Assembly (NCBI GenBank): GCA_012295275.1
Contig: CM022679.1
Coordinates: 27,758,164-27,822,163 of the forward strand
DNA: 64,000 nt
From: Chrysomallon squamiferum
Lineage: Eukaryota > Mollusca > Gastropoda > Neomphalida > Peltospiridae
Direction: 5' to 3'
Translations under genes and position numbers: made by a program
In this document: positions 13,486-26,859 of the stretch, one piece after another
Position numbering within the stretch: position 1 is the first letter of the stretch
How the letters are laid out: each line of letters begins with the position of its first letter
The notes under the pieces: model-generated
What the model was told of the DNA's origin: nothing
Database searches by the model: none
The model's input: the letters and a program-made list of their open reading frames with translations, nothing else

Positions 13486-15533
13486 ATGGCAAACAATCCA
13501 TCAATTCCGGTAGATTTAGAACTGAAAAAGGTTGCAGTATAACTTTCATTTGTAATAATTACAACATGTATTTAATACTGTACAGTTATTTACTTCTAAT
13601 AATTGTTTTACAGTGGATAACAATAGTGGTCAACGATAGACGTACATTAACATTCACATTGTATTTGTAACATTACAAATTTACTACAATACTAATATCA
13701 GTATCAGTACTCCCATCACTATCAGTGTCATGGATACCGGGATAGTAACTAGTAACTACAATGTAATTTAATGGTATTGGGTGTTTTGGGGTTGGGTTTT
13801 TTTTATAACTGAGTAACTATAATTTATACGTTCCTTAACTCGTTAACAAAGAAGAAGTTAGGTTAAATAACACGAATTACTTATTTTTTAATTTACTTTT
13901 GTAGTGACAAGTTATAACGTACTACTACTACTGAGTACAAAGGATGAAAATGATAAAACTGTAGAAAATATGATGGATGGTAAATTGTGTGTGTGTTCAA
14001 GATCAGGGAAAATACCATTATTTTGTGTAATGCTAAATACTGATGTTTTCAGAAGTGTGGAGCTGTCGTCACAATCCATCCAAGGTTTCATGTCTAATAT
14101 ATTCAGAATGATGTTATGTGTAGTCCTTCTGCAAGAAACTGAATATAATAAATAACTGCTTGCTGCTATTGAGAAAAGATTTTCTTGGACAGTTACAAAG
14201 TTACTAGACATGTGACAGAGCCAATGAAACATTTTTGACTAATATGACCTAGCTGTATTTCCTAAAATAATAATTTTCATTATTATATTTTAATAATTAA
14301 TTTTGTTTGTTGTTTGTTTTTATTAATATTACTATTATTAACAATTAAAACATTATTGACAGGCTTTTCAAGGTCTTCAGAGCAAAATGGTGACAACAAC
14401 ACAACAGTTGAAAATCTCTGATGCTCAGGTTGACACGCTGAAAAGAAAAATAACTCATGCAAAACTCGTCACTTCAGAAATTTCACAACTCCCAGAAGAT
14501 GTCCGTGTTTTTGAAGGAGTAGGAAGAATGTATGAATGTTTATGATCTGTTACATGAATACGTATATTACAGTTTGTTAAAGTAAAACTTTTTTTGTATT
14601 TATTTGTTTTTAAAACTAAGTTGATCTCTGGTCAAACGATGTCAATGAATCACAGGAATATAAAAAATAAAGTAAATGACATTACTGACTGACATTTACA
14701 ATTATGTGAAGTGAAGTACAGATGTAACAGTATTTGTAAATTGTAGTAACATATTTTAGAGATTTTAAATAATCTAGTTTTTCTAACAACTATGAAAGCC
14801 AAAACATAATAATGTTAGAGAAAAAAATGATAAATCTATTTCCTCTTTTCAGAACTTTTTTTTTCCTTCCAGTTTACATACTTTTTTGCATTTGCAGGTT
14901 TCTCCTGCAGCCCAACACAGAAATTATGATAAATTTAGAAAAAACAATTAAAGCTTCAGAGGAGAAGATTAAATCAATTGAGGTGCGTTGTTAGCTATGT
15001 AACATGTTTTTACACTGTGTACACACAGACATGTAGCAGGCAGGAACTAATTATGTCTTAACAACAAACTGTAAATATTAACTAAAATTTATGAAAGAAT
15101 ACATTTTTTGTGACACAGATTATTTATAGTATAAAGAATTTTTATTTATGTAATTTTGTATGTGTTTGTCTAAACAAGTTCTGTAACAGAAATAATCTCA
15201 GTGAACATACAGACTGAGTTATTGGTAAGAAATTAATGTTTAGTTTATGTTTTTAATGTGGTTGTTATTCCTATCATTTAATTATTAATGAGTTTATTTT
15301 ATAAATTAGTTTACTCACATTCAATACATTTGAGAATTTGGTATTTAAATGCTTATTTCAGACTGCAAACATGTATTTGTAGAAGAGTTTATGCTTTAAT
15401 CACACTGTATACATGTGATAATTTTGTGTTTAAATGTTTATTTCAGACTACAAAAGTGTATTTGGAGAAGAGTTTACGGGAAAGTGAAAACAATCTGAGG
15501 GAGTTGGTTTTATCCAAGCAACAAGGAAGATAA
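13486..15533 (+). CDS. PFDN1: Prefoldin subunit 1, 4 exons
   Basis: Beta-type subunit of the hexameric prefoldin co-chaperone, which hands nascent actin and tubulin to the CCT chaperonin in the cytosol. Exons 13486-13530, 14363-14529, 14898-14982 and 15447-15533 total 384 nt (127 aa; human about 122). It starts MANNPSIPVDLELKK, then AFQGLQSKM begins the first coiled-coil helix. EGVGRM-FLLQPN is the family's central hairpin, and the C-terminal helix carries TTKVYLEKSLRESENNLREL. Exon phases 0, 2, 0 agree. The exon 1 donor (AAG|GTTGCA) is weak after the GT. AATAAA lies at 15584-15589. It is divergent from VDAC, about 1.2 kb apart. A decayed copy of the exon 4 acceptor lies 85 bases upstream of the real one. 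Confidence 0.95.
15338..15475 (+). repeat. Tandem duplication (85 bp) spanning the PFDN1 exon 4 acceptor
   Basis: TTATTTCAG at 15353-15361 followed by ACTGCAAACATGTATTTGTAG-like sequence is repeated 85 bases later as the true acceptor (15438-15446) and exon start. The upstream copy preserves polypyrimidine tract and AG, but in the coding frame gives TANMYL then a stop. Confidence 0.88.
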
Positions 15534-15583
15534 CTCCATTAACTTTTTGTGTCTATACATCTGTGTTTATTTCTATGTTTGTA

Positions 15584-15589
15584 AATAAA
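15584..15589 (+). terminator. Poly(A) signal of PFDN1
   Basis: AATAAA 50 bases after the stop codon. Confidence 0.7.
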
Positions 15590-15685
15590 TCTTACAAAAA
15601 TTTATACTTTCTTTTTAATATTATAAATTTTGTTTTCAGTATAATTCTGTACTGGAATCTTCATAACATTGTAAGTATTTTACAG

Positions 15686-15727
<42 letters not shown>

Positions 15728-16779
15728 TCTAACTAGGCGTGAAGTACATTATATGCTTACTTTAAATAGTGGACTTAATAATTTTTGCTTTATTAAATAG
15801 ATTTGACTAAAAGTGATGACTGAATCTGTTACTGCAGAAACAGTAGAATTCAATGTAACCAACACAAAACTAAAACAAGACAAACTTAAACTTTGTGAGG
15901 AAAGAAGTCAGTTTTAAAAATAAAAATCACATTTGGAGTAGAAATGTTTCCATTGCATAATTATAAGTACTGAGTAGTTCTGTTTCTCATTTTCCTTTTA
16001 CAGTGTGTGACTAAGTCGAGATAAATTATGTTTTGTTTTTGTTTTTGTTTTTTAAATGTGAATTTTCCCAAACTGAACTACATTCAAAATAAAATAAGTT
16101 ATAGAAACATTCAGATCTGCTGATTTTTTTTTTTTTCAGTCTGATAAAGTTTAAAGAATGAAGTAACATGAAATAATATTATTACATGCCTTATTAATGA
16201 GTTAAAAGTAATTATTACTTGACCACAGACTACAAGATTTCAGGAAAAAGAAATGTTCACCTTGATGGATTTGACTATCATGAAAAACGGACAAATTATT
16301 AATTAAAAAATGGTTAGCTTGGTTTATATATCATTACAGGAGACAGCTTTCTTAGCATAATTAAATAAATTGACATCTTTATAGTATTACAGTTACTGTT
16401 TTTTATTATTTCCTATTTTTTTATAAATATAATTTAACTTGGGTTAATATTTCAGAACTTTTTAAAGGTTATAAAATAGGAATTTTTGTACTGCTAAAAT
16501 TACAGCAAAATGAAAATGTCACATAAGACTGAGTCACTGTAGAGCGTCGTGAACAGACACAGTGTCCATTAACAATTGTTCATTTTTTAAATCTGGAGTA
16601 ACTTTACTGAGCTCAGAGCAAGAGAAACATCTGTGTGCCAATCAGGACATTACTTTAAGAAAATATATATATAGTAAATTATTTTAAACGGACCAATCTA
16701 AAGTTTAGTCATTTGAGTACTTGTTTCAGTACTCAGACAGATTTAAGTTGCTGCTATGTTAGACGATTCGATATAAAGA

Positions 16780-17510
16780 AGTAAAGTTGTAGTGTTAGGA
16801 TTAGTCAAAGAGAAGAATGCAGTGTTAGTATGTTAGAAAATTAGTTACAGAGAAGGGAACAGTGTTAGTGTGTTAGAGGATCAGTTATAGAGAAGAGTGC
16901 AATTATAGTTACTAGAGATAAGAACTGTGTTAAAGGATTAGTTACAGAGAAGAGAACACAGTATAAGTGTGTTAGAGGATTAACTATAAGTGGAGTGCAC
17001 TATCTATGTTATAATAACTGATATATACAGTGTACGTTACAGTATCTAAAATGCATAAGCTGATATATAAAGTGTACGTTATAATAAATGAGGTATACTA
17101 TCTATATTATAATAGCTGATATATACAGTGTACCTTATAATAAGTAAATCATTATCTGTGTTATAATAGCTGATATGTACAGTGTACGTTATAAGTATAC
17201 TATTTATGTTATAATAACTGATATATACAGTCTACGTTATAATAATTGAAGTATACAATCTAATAATAACTGATATATACGGTTTACGTTATAATAAGTA
17301 AATTATACTATCTGTGTTGTAATAGCTGATATATACAGTGTTCTTTATAATAAGTGAAGTATACTATCTGTGTTATAACAGCTGATATGTACAGTGTACG
17401 TTATAAGCGAAGTATACTATCTGTTATAACAGCTGATATATACAGTGTTCTTTATAATAAGTGAAGTATACTATCTATTTTGTAATAACATATATAGTCT
17501 ACGTTACAGT
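16780..17510. repeat. Two adjoining degenerate minisatellites
   Basis: About 16780-17000 repeats GTTAGAGGATTAGTTACAGA-type units with variable spacing. About 17010-17510 repeats a 48-58 bp unit containing CTGATATATACAGTGTACG (occurrences near 17061, 17117, 17171, 17219, 17271, 17327, 17383 and 17433). No coding potential. Confidence 0.85.
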
Positions 17511-17884
17511 AAGTGAAGTGTACAATCTATGTTATGAGCGGTAATCTAATCGAGACGAAATATGACTGCGCTTACTCGAACAGTCAGATGTACAAAATGG
17601 AAATGACGTATTTAAGGAAATGGATGTTGGCTTGGTTAGACCGCAGTGTCGCCTTCTCAGTCGTTACAAATCAAGCAGCTAATACTGTTATTAAAAACAT
17701 TTGGAAATGTTTCCGCTTGCAAATTTAATTTTGCTTCATGAAGAAGAAATATAAAAGAAAATTAAATCAGATATATATTGTAGTAATAAGCGGAGACGTG
17801 TGTTAAACGATAGTGTTTCTTATTTTTTTTTTTATTTTATCATATTTGTTAAAAAAGAACTAAACTGACGGGTATACAGGAATG

Positions 17885-18055
17885 TATGTATTTATACGTG
17901 TATGTCTATATGTGTGTGTGAATGTGTGTATGCATGTATATGTATGTATGTATGTGTGTATGTATATGTATGCATGTATATGCGTATATATGTATGTATG
18001 TGTGTGTATGTATGTATGTATATATTTATGTATGTATGTATGTATGTATTAATAT
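17885..18055. repeat. (GTAT)n/(GT)n compound microsatellite
   Basis: GTATGTAT and GTGT tracts alternating with CATGTATATG; imperfect. Confidence 0.9.
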
Positions 18056-18225
18056 TAATGTAAAAATACAGGTTAGTAAAGAACAACATTTTAAGTAATA
18101 TTAATGTAAAAATACAGGTTAGTAAAGAACAACATTTTAAGTAATATTAATGTAAAAATACAGGTTAGTAAAGAACAATATTTTAAATAATATTAATGTA
18201 AAAATAGAGGTTGGTAAAGTACAAT
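18050..18225. repeat. 46-bp tandem repeat, 4 copies
   Basis: Units containing TAAAAATACAGGTTAGTAAA begin at 18061, 18107, 18153 and 18199, an exact 46-bp period; the last copy is diverged. Confidence 0.93.
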
Positions 18226-19010
18226 ATCTAAGATAACGCAACAGAACTAAATTACTATATCCGTGGTAATATTACAATAAAATTAGTAAAGTAATACAGC
18301 ATTATAACTAGAGCCACTAAAAAGACTCAGATAATATTACACTAATAAAAATGAGAAAGCAAAATATTAAACATACTGACAAAAAAAACAACAACAAAAA
18401 AACCTACAATAACAAGTTATCTTTATTCTGTAAAAATAATTAAATGCTTCATTAATTCACTTAATAACCTGCTTCATCTTTATATCCCATCATTCCATGC
18501 TTGCTTTAGCCTGCTGGGAAACGCTAGCCTCGGTTTGGGGTCAATCGCTCTGTGAGGCGCGGTGAGGCGCGCGCGGACCTGATGTCGAACTGGAGAAAAG
18601 TAAAATAAACAAGAACAAGTGAGAAAATTATGAATGCATAAGACAGAAAAACAAGTTGACATTTGATGTGGTAATCATTGTTGAAGTTTGTGTCATACAT
18701 GAAAGAACTAAAATAATATTTGTTGAAACATTGCGACTGAACACGTGCGTCACACGTGCATAATGACGTAAATGAGATTTAACTTTTTTCGTGTTAACAG
18801 TTTCGTGTGAAAGCCACAAATAAATGTGAAAATCAAAACAGATGAAATCTGATATTTCTTTCAAATTTTCTCTTTTAAAAGTGAATACTTCCACTGCAGT
18901 GTCTGTCCATCCATCCATGTCGGTGTGTGTCTCTATATACACACACACCTATGTACGTGTCTTTATGTCTATCTGACCGTCTATTTATATATCGACTATA
19001 TTTAATCAAG

Positions 19011-19016
<6 letters not shown>

Positions 19017-19051
<35 letters not shown>

Positions 19052-20226
19052 TAATAATAAATATAATAATAATGGTAATGAAACAATTTTGTGTATACTG
19101 TAATAATCTATTATATCAGAAGAATAAAATCAGTACCTTTTCTTTCCTTTTTAAAATATATTTTACTTACCAATTATTTTATTAACTTTATTGATTTTCA
19201 TATTCATATCTTATTTATAATTTATGATTTGGCGCATTTTCTTCTCCTTTAATTCTCTCTTGTATCTGTGTAATACGCTTTTAAAAAAAAAAATACAAAC
19301 ATAATAATTTTTTCTTTCCCTCAACTTTTAAAATACAGAAATAAAATTATTTGTTTCATACATTCGGTAGGAATGTCTGTCTATTACTGTATGTTACATA
19401 ATTTACAAAGAATAATTTTCAAAGAAAGAAAGAAGAAAGAATGCTGATTATTCGTTTAGCTGGCCAGTGTATACTCAACGATGCGAAACATTTTGGCGCC
19501 GAAATCAATGACCGTTTCTCGTCTGCAGACTTATATAAACAATTAATTTGTGTTTTTTCGTGCGTCGTTGTTTCATCAACATGTTTTATTCGGTGTTTGT
19601 GTTCAAATGCCATTAACAAGATAAGATGAATGTTCTGTTTTTCGCGCTCACACTGTTGAAAATGGCGGCAGCACCGCTCGACCTTTCCCTTGTTTACACT
19701 CGCCTCGATCAGATTTCATATTTCATGTTTTCACAGTTTTCACCTCCGAGTGTGAACGACTTCTCAAATTTATCTCTTTCAGGGTGAATCAACGAGCTTG
19801 CAGAGAAGTTTTTCATTTTTTAAATTTTATAAATATAAACTACGTCATCAGGATCTGCAAATAGACATACGTACACACACATCCACATATACACAAATAT
19901 ATATATACGTACACACATAGATACATACATTCACACATTCACAAATACACATACATGCACACACGCTCGTACTCGGACACGTATACATCATATATAGCAT
20001 ACACACACATACACATACATACACATACCTATACATGCAAACACATACACATATATAATTTATGCACACATACACACACATACACAGACACATACATATA
20101 CAGACACATACATATACGTTACATTCACATATGCACTCAAAACCTGTCTCTCTCGCGCGCGCGCACACACACACACACACAACACACACCCACAGGCCCT
20201 ATATACTGAAAGAGAAAACAACAGAC

Positions 20227-20300
<74 letters not shown>

Positions 20301-20354
20301 AACTTTACTCTGAATCTCGAACGTGTTTATTGGTATCTCTTACTCTAAAACAAA

Positions 20355-20405
<51 letters not shown>
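19017..20405. repeat. Microsatellite cluster: AAT, CA/CATA, GA, GT
   Basis: (AAT)n at about 19017-19075; an imperfect CA/CATA tract at about 19860-20190; (GA)n at about 20226-20297; (GT)n at about 20357-20404. Long open frames over the CA tract are artefacts of low complexity. Confidence 0.92.
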
Positions 20406-20407
<2 letters not shown>

Positions 20408-22329
20408 TAACATTGTGTTTATATTCAAAATAAACGTATAAATATGTTAGAAAATGTGACTTTTAATGCCAGTTATAAAACAAGGTACGTGAAATGTAAC
20501 GCTCTCTAATGGTGACATCTTAAATATAATCAGATCCCTGTCGTTAGTGCATGCGCACTTCTGATAACTCCTCAAAATCTCTTTGGTCATAACACAGACT
20601 TATGAGAAATCTGCAGTCGCCGCATTAATCCAGACACGATTAGAGCTAATTTTTCGTGTGTAACGAGATTCTACGAGAAAGAAATAAAAATAACAGTAAT
20701 ATATATATATTTGTGTATTTAATTTGAATTCATTTATTTTTTTAATGCATTTAATTATTCGAATTTCGTGGGTATGTTAGTAGTCGAAATAGATGAAAAT
20801 ATTTTCAAAAAGATACTTTACTCCAAAAAAAAAAAAAAAAAAAAAAAAGTTAATTTAAACATCAACGTATAATTCTGAGTGTGATATATTTCTTCTGTTT
20901 TCAACAATTTCAACATAACCATTATTAACTAATACATAAATTATCTATCACATTTTAAATCTAAATAATTATAACACACATACCCACAAACACACACACA
21001 CACAGATTTTGCTTCAAACTACTGAAATTTTATATTTAATACATATCTATATAATTATAACCCCAACCCTATATCTAATGTTAATGTGATGCATATGTAA
21101 ATAAAATATAATTATAACTTATGCATATCTATATAATTATATATCTGATACATATTTATATAAATTATATATTTGATACATACTTATATAAATTACATAT
21201 CTCATAACATCTCTTTAAAGTTTATAACAAATACCATATGTTGTTATTAGTATAATATTTCATCTTTCTCGTATTATAGATTATATCAATATTCTTGAAC
21301 GTAAATGGTGGAATATATGTATAAAGTAGGGGTGTATCTACTGTAAAGCTGATAACACTCAGTCGAGGAGAGGCTGGAGAATTGACAGAGGGGTCTGTGC
21401 AGTGACCAGTCCACTGAAAAATACGGTGAACAACCCGATGAAGAAGATAACAGTGGTTACCTAGACCTCGTTGTTTCACAGCCCCGAAACTGCAGATCTG
21501 GCACTGATTTTAAGTAGAGGAGGGACAGAAATATGACGAGTAAAATGCACTACGTTAGTTTTAACTGACACATTCAGACAGTGAAGTAACTACGTTGTTA
21601 CCTAACAGCCATGCGCACTAAGTTTTTCCCAATTACTGTTTGAACAAAATAAGTTTATTATTACTGTTCTCAGTTGCGTTTGGGTCAAAGTTTCCATGTT
21701 GTTGTTGTTTTATTTTCATCTTGGTTGAGGGAGAGAACTACATTTTTACATTGAGATATAATCACAAACTGACACTTGTACATCATACATGACCGCAGTC
21801 CTCCCACGTACGCACGAGATGTTTTTAAATCTTTGTAGCAAGTACTCGCACTCCGACAGAGCACTGGGTAGGTTTCACTGTCAAACACATTAACGAGCGA
21901 GATTTTTCCTCAACTTGTAACAATATTTACTTTCCCGTCGTTTCAAATCTTTCTGTCTGATTTTACCTTACGCTACGCGATACCGGAAAGCGAAACAGCA
22001 GCATTTCCAAAACATGCTGTAACTTTGTCCAGATGTAATATTTAAAACAAACTCACTTCATTTAGCACGCTAATGTTTATTGAACACGATATTCCCTTTT
22101 CCACCTGTGCTGGGATTGAGTTCGTTTTCATAAGACGATTTTCTACACGACATTCATGCCTAACACGAAACTGTTGATAATTTTTCGACAAGAAGGCAAC
22201 AAGCGTTTATGTTCGTTTACGAAATCCAACGCAAGTGAAGTATGCACGTTTTCTCAAAGTCGCACGTGTAGCTAATACAGTCGTTTGATGTTTTTAGCAC
22301 TCAGAAAACGACGTACAATGTCGGCAATA

Positions 22330-22584
22330 CAAACATTGTCGTTGTTTTTATTTTACTTTATTTTATTTATTTTATTTATTTATTATTTTTTATTTTTATT
22401 TTTTTTTTTCTCACTTTTTTTAACTCCTGAAATAGACTGTTCGTCTGCAGTGTTTAATTAGCTCACATACAGATGTTATTGTGTTTCCTTATTAACTTAG
22501 TATACAGCGTATCACTAACAGATATTTCTGTTTTACAATATGTAAACTGATATATTAAATTACAAACTTTATTTTAAAAACGTG

Positions 22585-22615
<31 letters not shown>

Positions 22616-22728
22616 CAACAACATTTCTCCTATTTAGAAGCTGACAGTTTTATGTCTTTGAAAGATTTTATTTTATTTTTTTGTTTTGTTTTGTTTTATT
22701 TATTCCTTCCTTCCTTCATTCATTCATT

Positions 22729-22759
<31 letters not shown>

Positions 22760-23299
22760 CTTATCCCTGTTTTTCATCTACTTTTTTTTTTTTTTTTTGT
22801 ATCTGGTCTAATACAATTAATTAATAGTTTTCACTTTTTTTGTAGAATAATAAAAAAGATGATTCATAGTTGTAAATGAACAAAGTTACAGTTGTAGTAA
22901 TAATAATAACTGTAGTAGTGTAGCAGTAGTCAGCAGTGGAAGTAACAACAATTGTCAGTAATGGTAATAGTAGTAGTAGTAACAGTTGTAAGAGAGAGAT
23001 CAGTTAAAGAAAATAAATAAACTAACAACAAAAATAAATAGAACAACGTAAAATAAGAAAAATAAATGATCAACAAGAAAAAGAGAGAAAGAATCAAGAT
23101 GAATTAAATTAAAGGATCTCTCTTTGAGGTAAACGGAAAACGTCGGCCATTTTCTGAAATATTCGGAAACAAAGCTCTGGGTTTGCAGCAGTTTAAAACC
23201 AAGAAACAAACTGTACAGTTTATCTCAATGATTTTCTGTGTAATTCCGTGAGAGCTATCTTTGCTACTACTACCACCACCACCACCACCACCACTACTT

Positions 23300-23335
<36 letters not shown>

Positions 23336-24703
23336 ATAATAATAATAATAATAGAAGTAGTAAGTAAATAAATAAATAATGCAAAGTATATATATTTATG
23401 GAAATATGAAACTGAACTAAATAAATACGAAATTAATAATTATATCTCTATTTATGTTTATATATATATTATTATAAGGATTATTGAAATTACCGGAATT
23501 TTAAACTGTGACTGTTTATTTAATTAATAAATTAACAAAAAAATAACGATGATGATGATGATGATGACAATAATAATAATAAATAAATAAATAAATAAAT
23601 AAATAAGAGAGAAAGAAACCTAAAAGAAGAAAGAAAAGTTTAATTAATGATTTTCTAGCTAGTTTTCAGCCCACGACTCGTCACAGTTTCATTTCGACTC
23701 CTACACATTTCACTATAGTCTCCTTGCCTCCTTTTGTATTAACCCCTTCAGTTGTCAGCCTCCGCCGCAAACAAAGCACAGCATACAAAGTTTCGAGTTT
23801 TAAACAAATTAATGCTTTCTAACTGGTGTATTTATTTTATTTGACATTTTTCAAGATTGCATTAGTATGGACTGACGTTTTTAATTAGAAATACGTTTAC
23901 AACAATGACAACAACAACAACAATAACATATATATATTTGTTCGTGTGTGTGTAATTACTATAAAATAAAAATAAATTGAAAAGTAGGATTTTGGAAACT
24001 TCCGTATTACTTTTTGTACTTCTTACATATAAATTTGTCATATTATTATCTTCATAGTCTTCATCATCATTTTTATTACTATTTTCATTATTATTATTGT
24101 TGTTGTTGTTATCATTAACATCATCATTATTTTTAATTTTATTATCATCATTATTATTGTTGTTGTTTTTGTTGTTATTATTATTATTATTAATGTATGT
24201 TGTAAACGATTTTTTGTAACGAAGTAAAATAAAGCCAGTAAAACATACTACAACAAGGTTGAAAGTGAAAAAAAAAAAAATCCTTTCAAAAGAGAATAAA
24301 TAACAGATAAAAAGAAAGAAAGAAAGAAAAAGAAAATTAATATATATATAATTTATATTTTGTTTTAATCGATACTATTCTTACGCTAACCGAAAATTCT
24401 GTTTCATTAAATAAAAACAAAACGTAAAAGTGAATTATTTATTTTTAAAAATAATATATAACTTGTCATAAACGAAGTTTATTAACATTTTCTGAGATCA
24501 AAATTTTAAAAAAAGGCAATGAACAAGTAATTTGTTCTACATAATTATGTGTATTATGAAGTTTTATTTATTTATTTGTTTATTTATTTTATTTTATTTT
24601 ATTTTATTTTATTCATTCATTTATTCATTCATTCATTTATTCTTATTCAATAAAAAAGAAAGAAAATAAACTAAATATGAATAATATTTCATACATCTCG
24701 TTC

Positions 24704-24750
<47 letters not shown>

Positions 24751-25226
24751 TTATTCACTGTTCAGGTTTCGTTTATTTATTTTTCTCATCTTTATTGATT
24801 TCGTCCATTATTTCCTTTTATTTCCTTTACTATAACATATTGTAGCTGCTGTAGTTGTTATCTTTAATGGTTGTAGTAATAAGACAATGCAGTAGAAATA
24901 GTAGTAGTAGTAATAATCGAAGAAACAAATTAGAATTTGCTATATTCATTTCAAAGAAAAAGAGTTTCTGTTTTAGTCGTGAAAAAATGAGGGTTATTCG
25001 AAATAGAAGAAATATATTATTATTTTTTTTTTTTATTATTATTGCTACAAACAATAACAACAGTAGTTGTTATTTCTTATAGTAAAGGAAATAAAAAGAA
25101 ATTACGGACAAAATATAATAAAGATTAAAAAAAACTACAACGAAATCTGAACACTAAATAACTTATAATATACGTTTCTAATATTAAAATAAATTAATGA
25201 AATAAATAAATAAACAAATAAACAAA

Positions 25227-25273
<47 letters not shown>

Positions 25274-25462
25274 TTAAATAATCAGAGCGCGGGAGTGAGA
25301 GAGATAAAGAACATAGTTTCGTTATTTAAACGATTACAAACGACAACAAAATTTGTTTCTTTGAAATTTATTTATTAATATAAATAATACCTTGTATAGT
25401 TTAATTTTAAGAAACATTTTGTGCATAGTGAAAAACAATTTATAATAATAATAATAATAATA

Positions 25463-25496
<34 letters not shown>

Positions 25497-25535
25497 CGAT
25501 GATGATGATGATGATGATAATAATAATAAAAACTA
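22330..25535. repeat. Microsatellite-rich tract
   Basis: Series of runs: TTTA/poly-T at about 22345-22415; poly-A at 22590-22613; poly-T at 22730-22800; ACC, ACT and AAT triplets at about 23266-23352; GATGAT and AAATA at about 23550-23605; TTTTA and TTCA at about 24585-24645; (AAT)n at about 24705-24750 and 25240-25275; AAT then GAT triplets at about 25443-25530. Nothing else supported except simple AT-rich spacer. Confidence 0.85.
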
Positions 25536-25949
25536 TAGAAAGGATAATAATTTAAAATAAATAAACAAATTCAATAAATTATAATGAAAAGTCAGCCAAA
25601 TTTTATCAACAATTTGACATTCTAATCTGATTTTTCTAGGAAAGTGACCTCCAGTTAAAACTAAACATGTATAGTATTTACATTATACTTAATATAATAA
25701 CAATGATATAAATGTTAATAATAATAATAATAATAATAAAAACTTGGGAAAAATAATAATAAAAGGAAAGAAAGGAAAAAATAAAAATAAAAACAAGAAA
25801 CGCGCTCGAAACATTAAATAAAATTCCATTAAAACTCACCTTCAATGGAAATTAGATTTGAAAATACAAAATAAGCAATAAGTAATTTAGTCATACTTAG
25901 ACAAAAGTTTAAACTATTAGAAATCTGTCAGTTTTTCACATTTTACAAA

Positions 25950-25955
25950 TTTATT
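25950..25955 (-). terminator. Possible poly(A) signal of the bHLH gene
   Basis: AATAAA on the minus strand about 50 bases past the bHLH stop codon. Confidence 0.5.
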
Positions 25956-26002
25956 TGACCGAATTAATTTTTACGTTCACAAAATTTCGTCTTAGAATGA
26001 CG

Positions 26003-26719
26003 TCACAATCCTGCCGCCGTCACAACATTTCTCAAAGGCATGTCCGACAACTCAGAATTTCCGGTCATACTCGGACACTTGGCTGGCTGACAGGTGTCGC
26101 TTTCTGTTAATTTTCGCTTCCGCCCTCCACGTCTCCTTCCCCTGCGGTCCCCGCCTGTTATGTCCTTAATAGCTTTAATCTCAACACCTGTACTTTTCAA
26201 AATACTCGCTAAAGCAGATATGTAATGAATGGCCAATCGCAGAGTTGCAATTTTAGACAGTTTTTGATGTTCACTCAAATTGGATTTCGGCACGACGTTT
26301 CTCAAATCATCAAAGGCATCGTTTAACAGATGCATTCTTGATCTTTCCCGCATTGTCGCGCCTTCTCTCTGGTAATCCGGCATTCCTTGCTTAGGTCGTT
26401 GCCTCTGATGAAGATAGGGTTTGGACGACGTAGTTACATGGAATCCCAGATGGTTTGTGAACTGGGTGGAGTGGTTGTTTGAGTACTGGTAGACTTGTTC
26501 AGGGTACAGCTGCGACTGGTCACTGTCGCTGTAAGGTGCGTATTGTGACCAGGAGGTTCCCGCCAGGTTAGAAGAGTTGGTGTTACACGGCGAGGCGCAC
26601 ACGTTGTATCCACAGTGGTTGTCTTGGTAAGCAGAATACGACAAATGCTCGTGACTTTGAAATTGTCCACAGACAGCTGAACAATCCATTACAAAATTTT
26701 CTTGTCCATTCACAATCAT
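26003..26719 (-). CDS. Group A bHLH transcription factor, single exon
   Basis: 238-aa intronless open frame. The bHLH domain spans about residues 117-172: basic region [13 protein letters not shown] with the DNA-contacting RER, helix 1 [14 protein letters not shown], a short loop SNLSEHQ, and helix 2 [18 protein letters not shown]. This would dimerise with an E-protein and bind E-boxes. The N-terminal 110 residues are rich in Ser, Tyr, Gln, His and Asn, as in activation domains. A basic stretch at 192-203 ([12 protein letters not shown]) is a probable nuclear signal. LSKIATLR resembles bHLHA9 and other atonal/twist-related families, but the basic region matches no family I can name firmly, so no symbol is given. 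It is transcribed away from the FBXO39-like gene. The start chosen is the first ATG; no in-frame upstream extension is evident. Confidence 0.9.
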   Translation of the reverse strand: MIVNGQENFVMDCSAVCGQFQSHEHLSYSAYQDNHCGYNVCASPCNTNSSNLAGTSWSQYAPYSDSDQSQLYPEQVYQYSNNHSTQFTNHLGFHVTTSSKPYLHQRQRPKQGMPDYQREGATMRERSRMHLLNDAFDDLRNVVPKSNLSEHQKLSKIATLRLAIHYISALASILKSTGVEIKAIKDITGGDRRGRRRGGRKRKLTESDTCQPAKCPSMTGNSELSDMPLRNVVTAAGL

Positions 26720-26859
26720 TTTTAATATTTTATTTTCAAATTATTATAGTGCTGTTGTTATTTATTATTATAGATTATTATTATTATTATTTAAACTTAT
26801 GTTACTTGTTTCTTAACAGTAAAATTAAAAACTGCTTCTGGTGATGAAATTCTGTCAAT

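Larger units (their letters stand above)
15600..25940. other. Gene desert between PFDN1 and bHLH gene
   Basis: About 10 kb with no supported coding exon on either strand. Mini- and microsatellites dominate. Islands of less repetitive, more CG-containing sequence occur near 18490-18600, 19490-19790, 20540-20660, 21780-22330 and 23640-23780. These could hold regulatory elements for the flanking developmental bHLH gene, but nothing in the sequence proves it. A 41-codon open frame starting MAAAPLDLSL at 19662 sits beside an AAAATGGCGGC motif; it could be a promoter or first exon, but no partner exon was found. Confidence 0.55.

Noticed and set aside
17513-17728. 71-codon open frame on +
   Set aside because: Starts inside a minisatellite and shows no recognisable protein; likely chance.
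19848-20313. Long open frames on both strands
   Set aside because: Arise from CA/CATA and GA microsatellites that lack stops; not genes.
21222-21479. 85-codon minus-strand frame
   Set aside because: No known domain and no splice context; cannot be supported.
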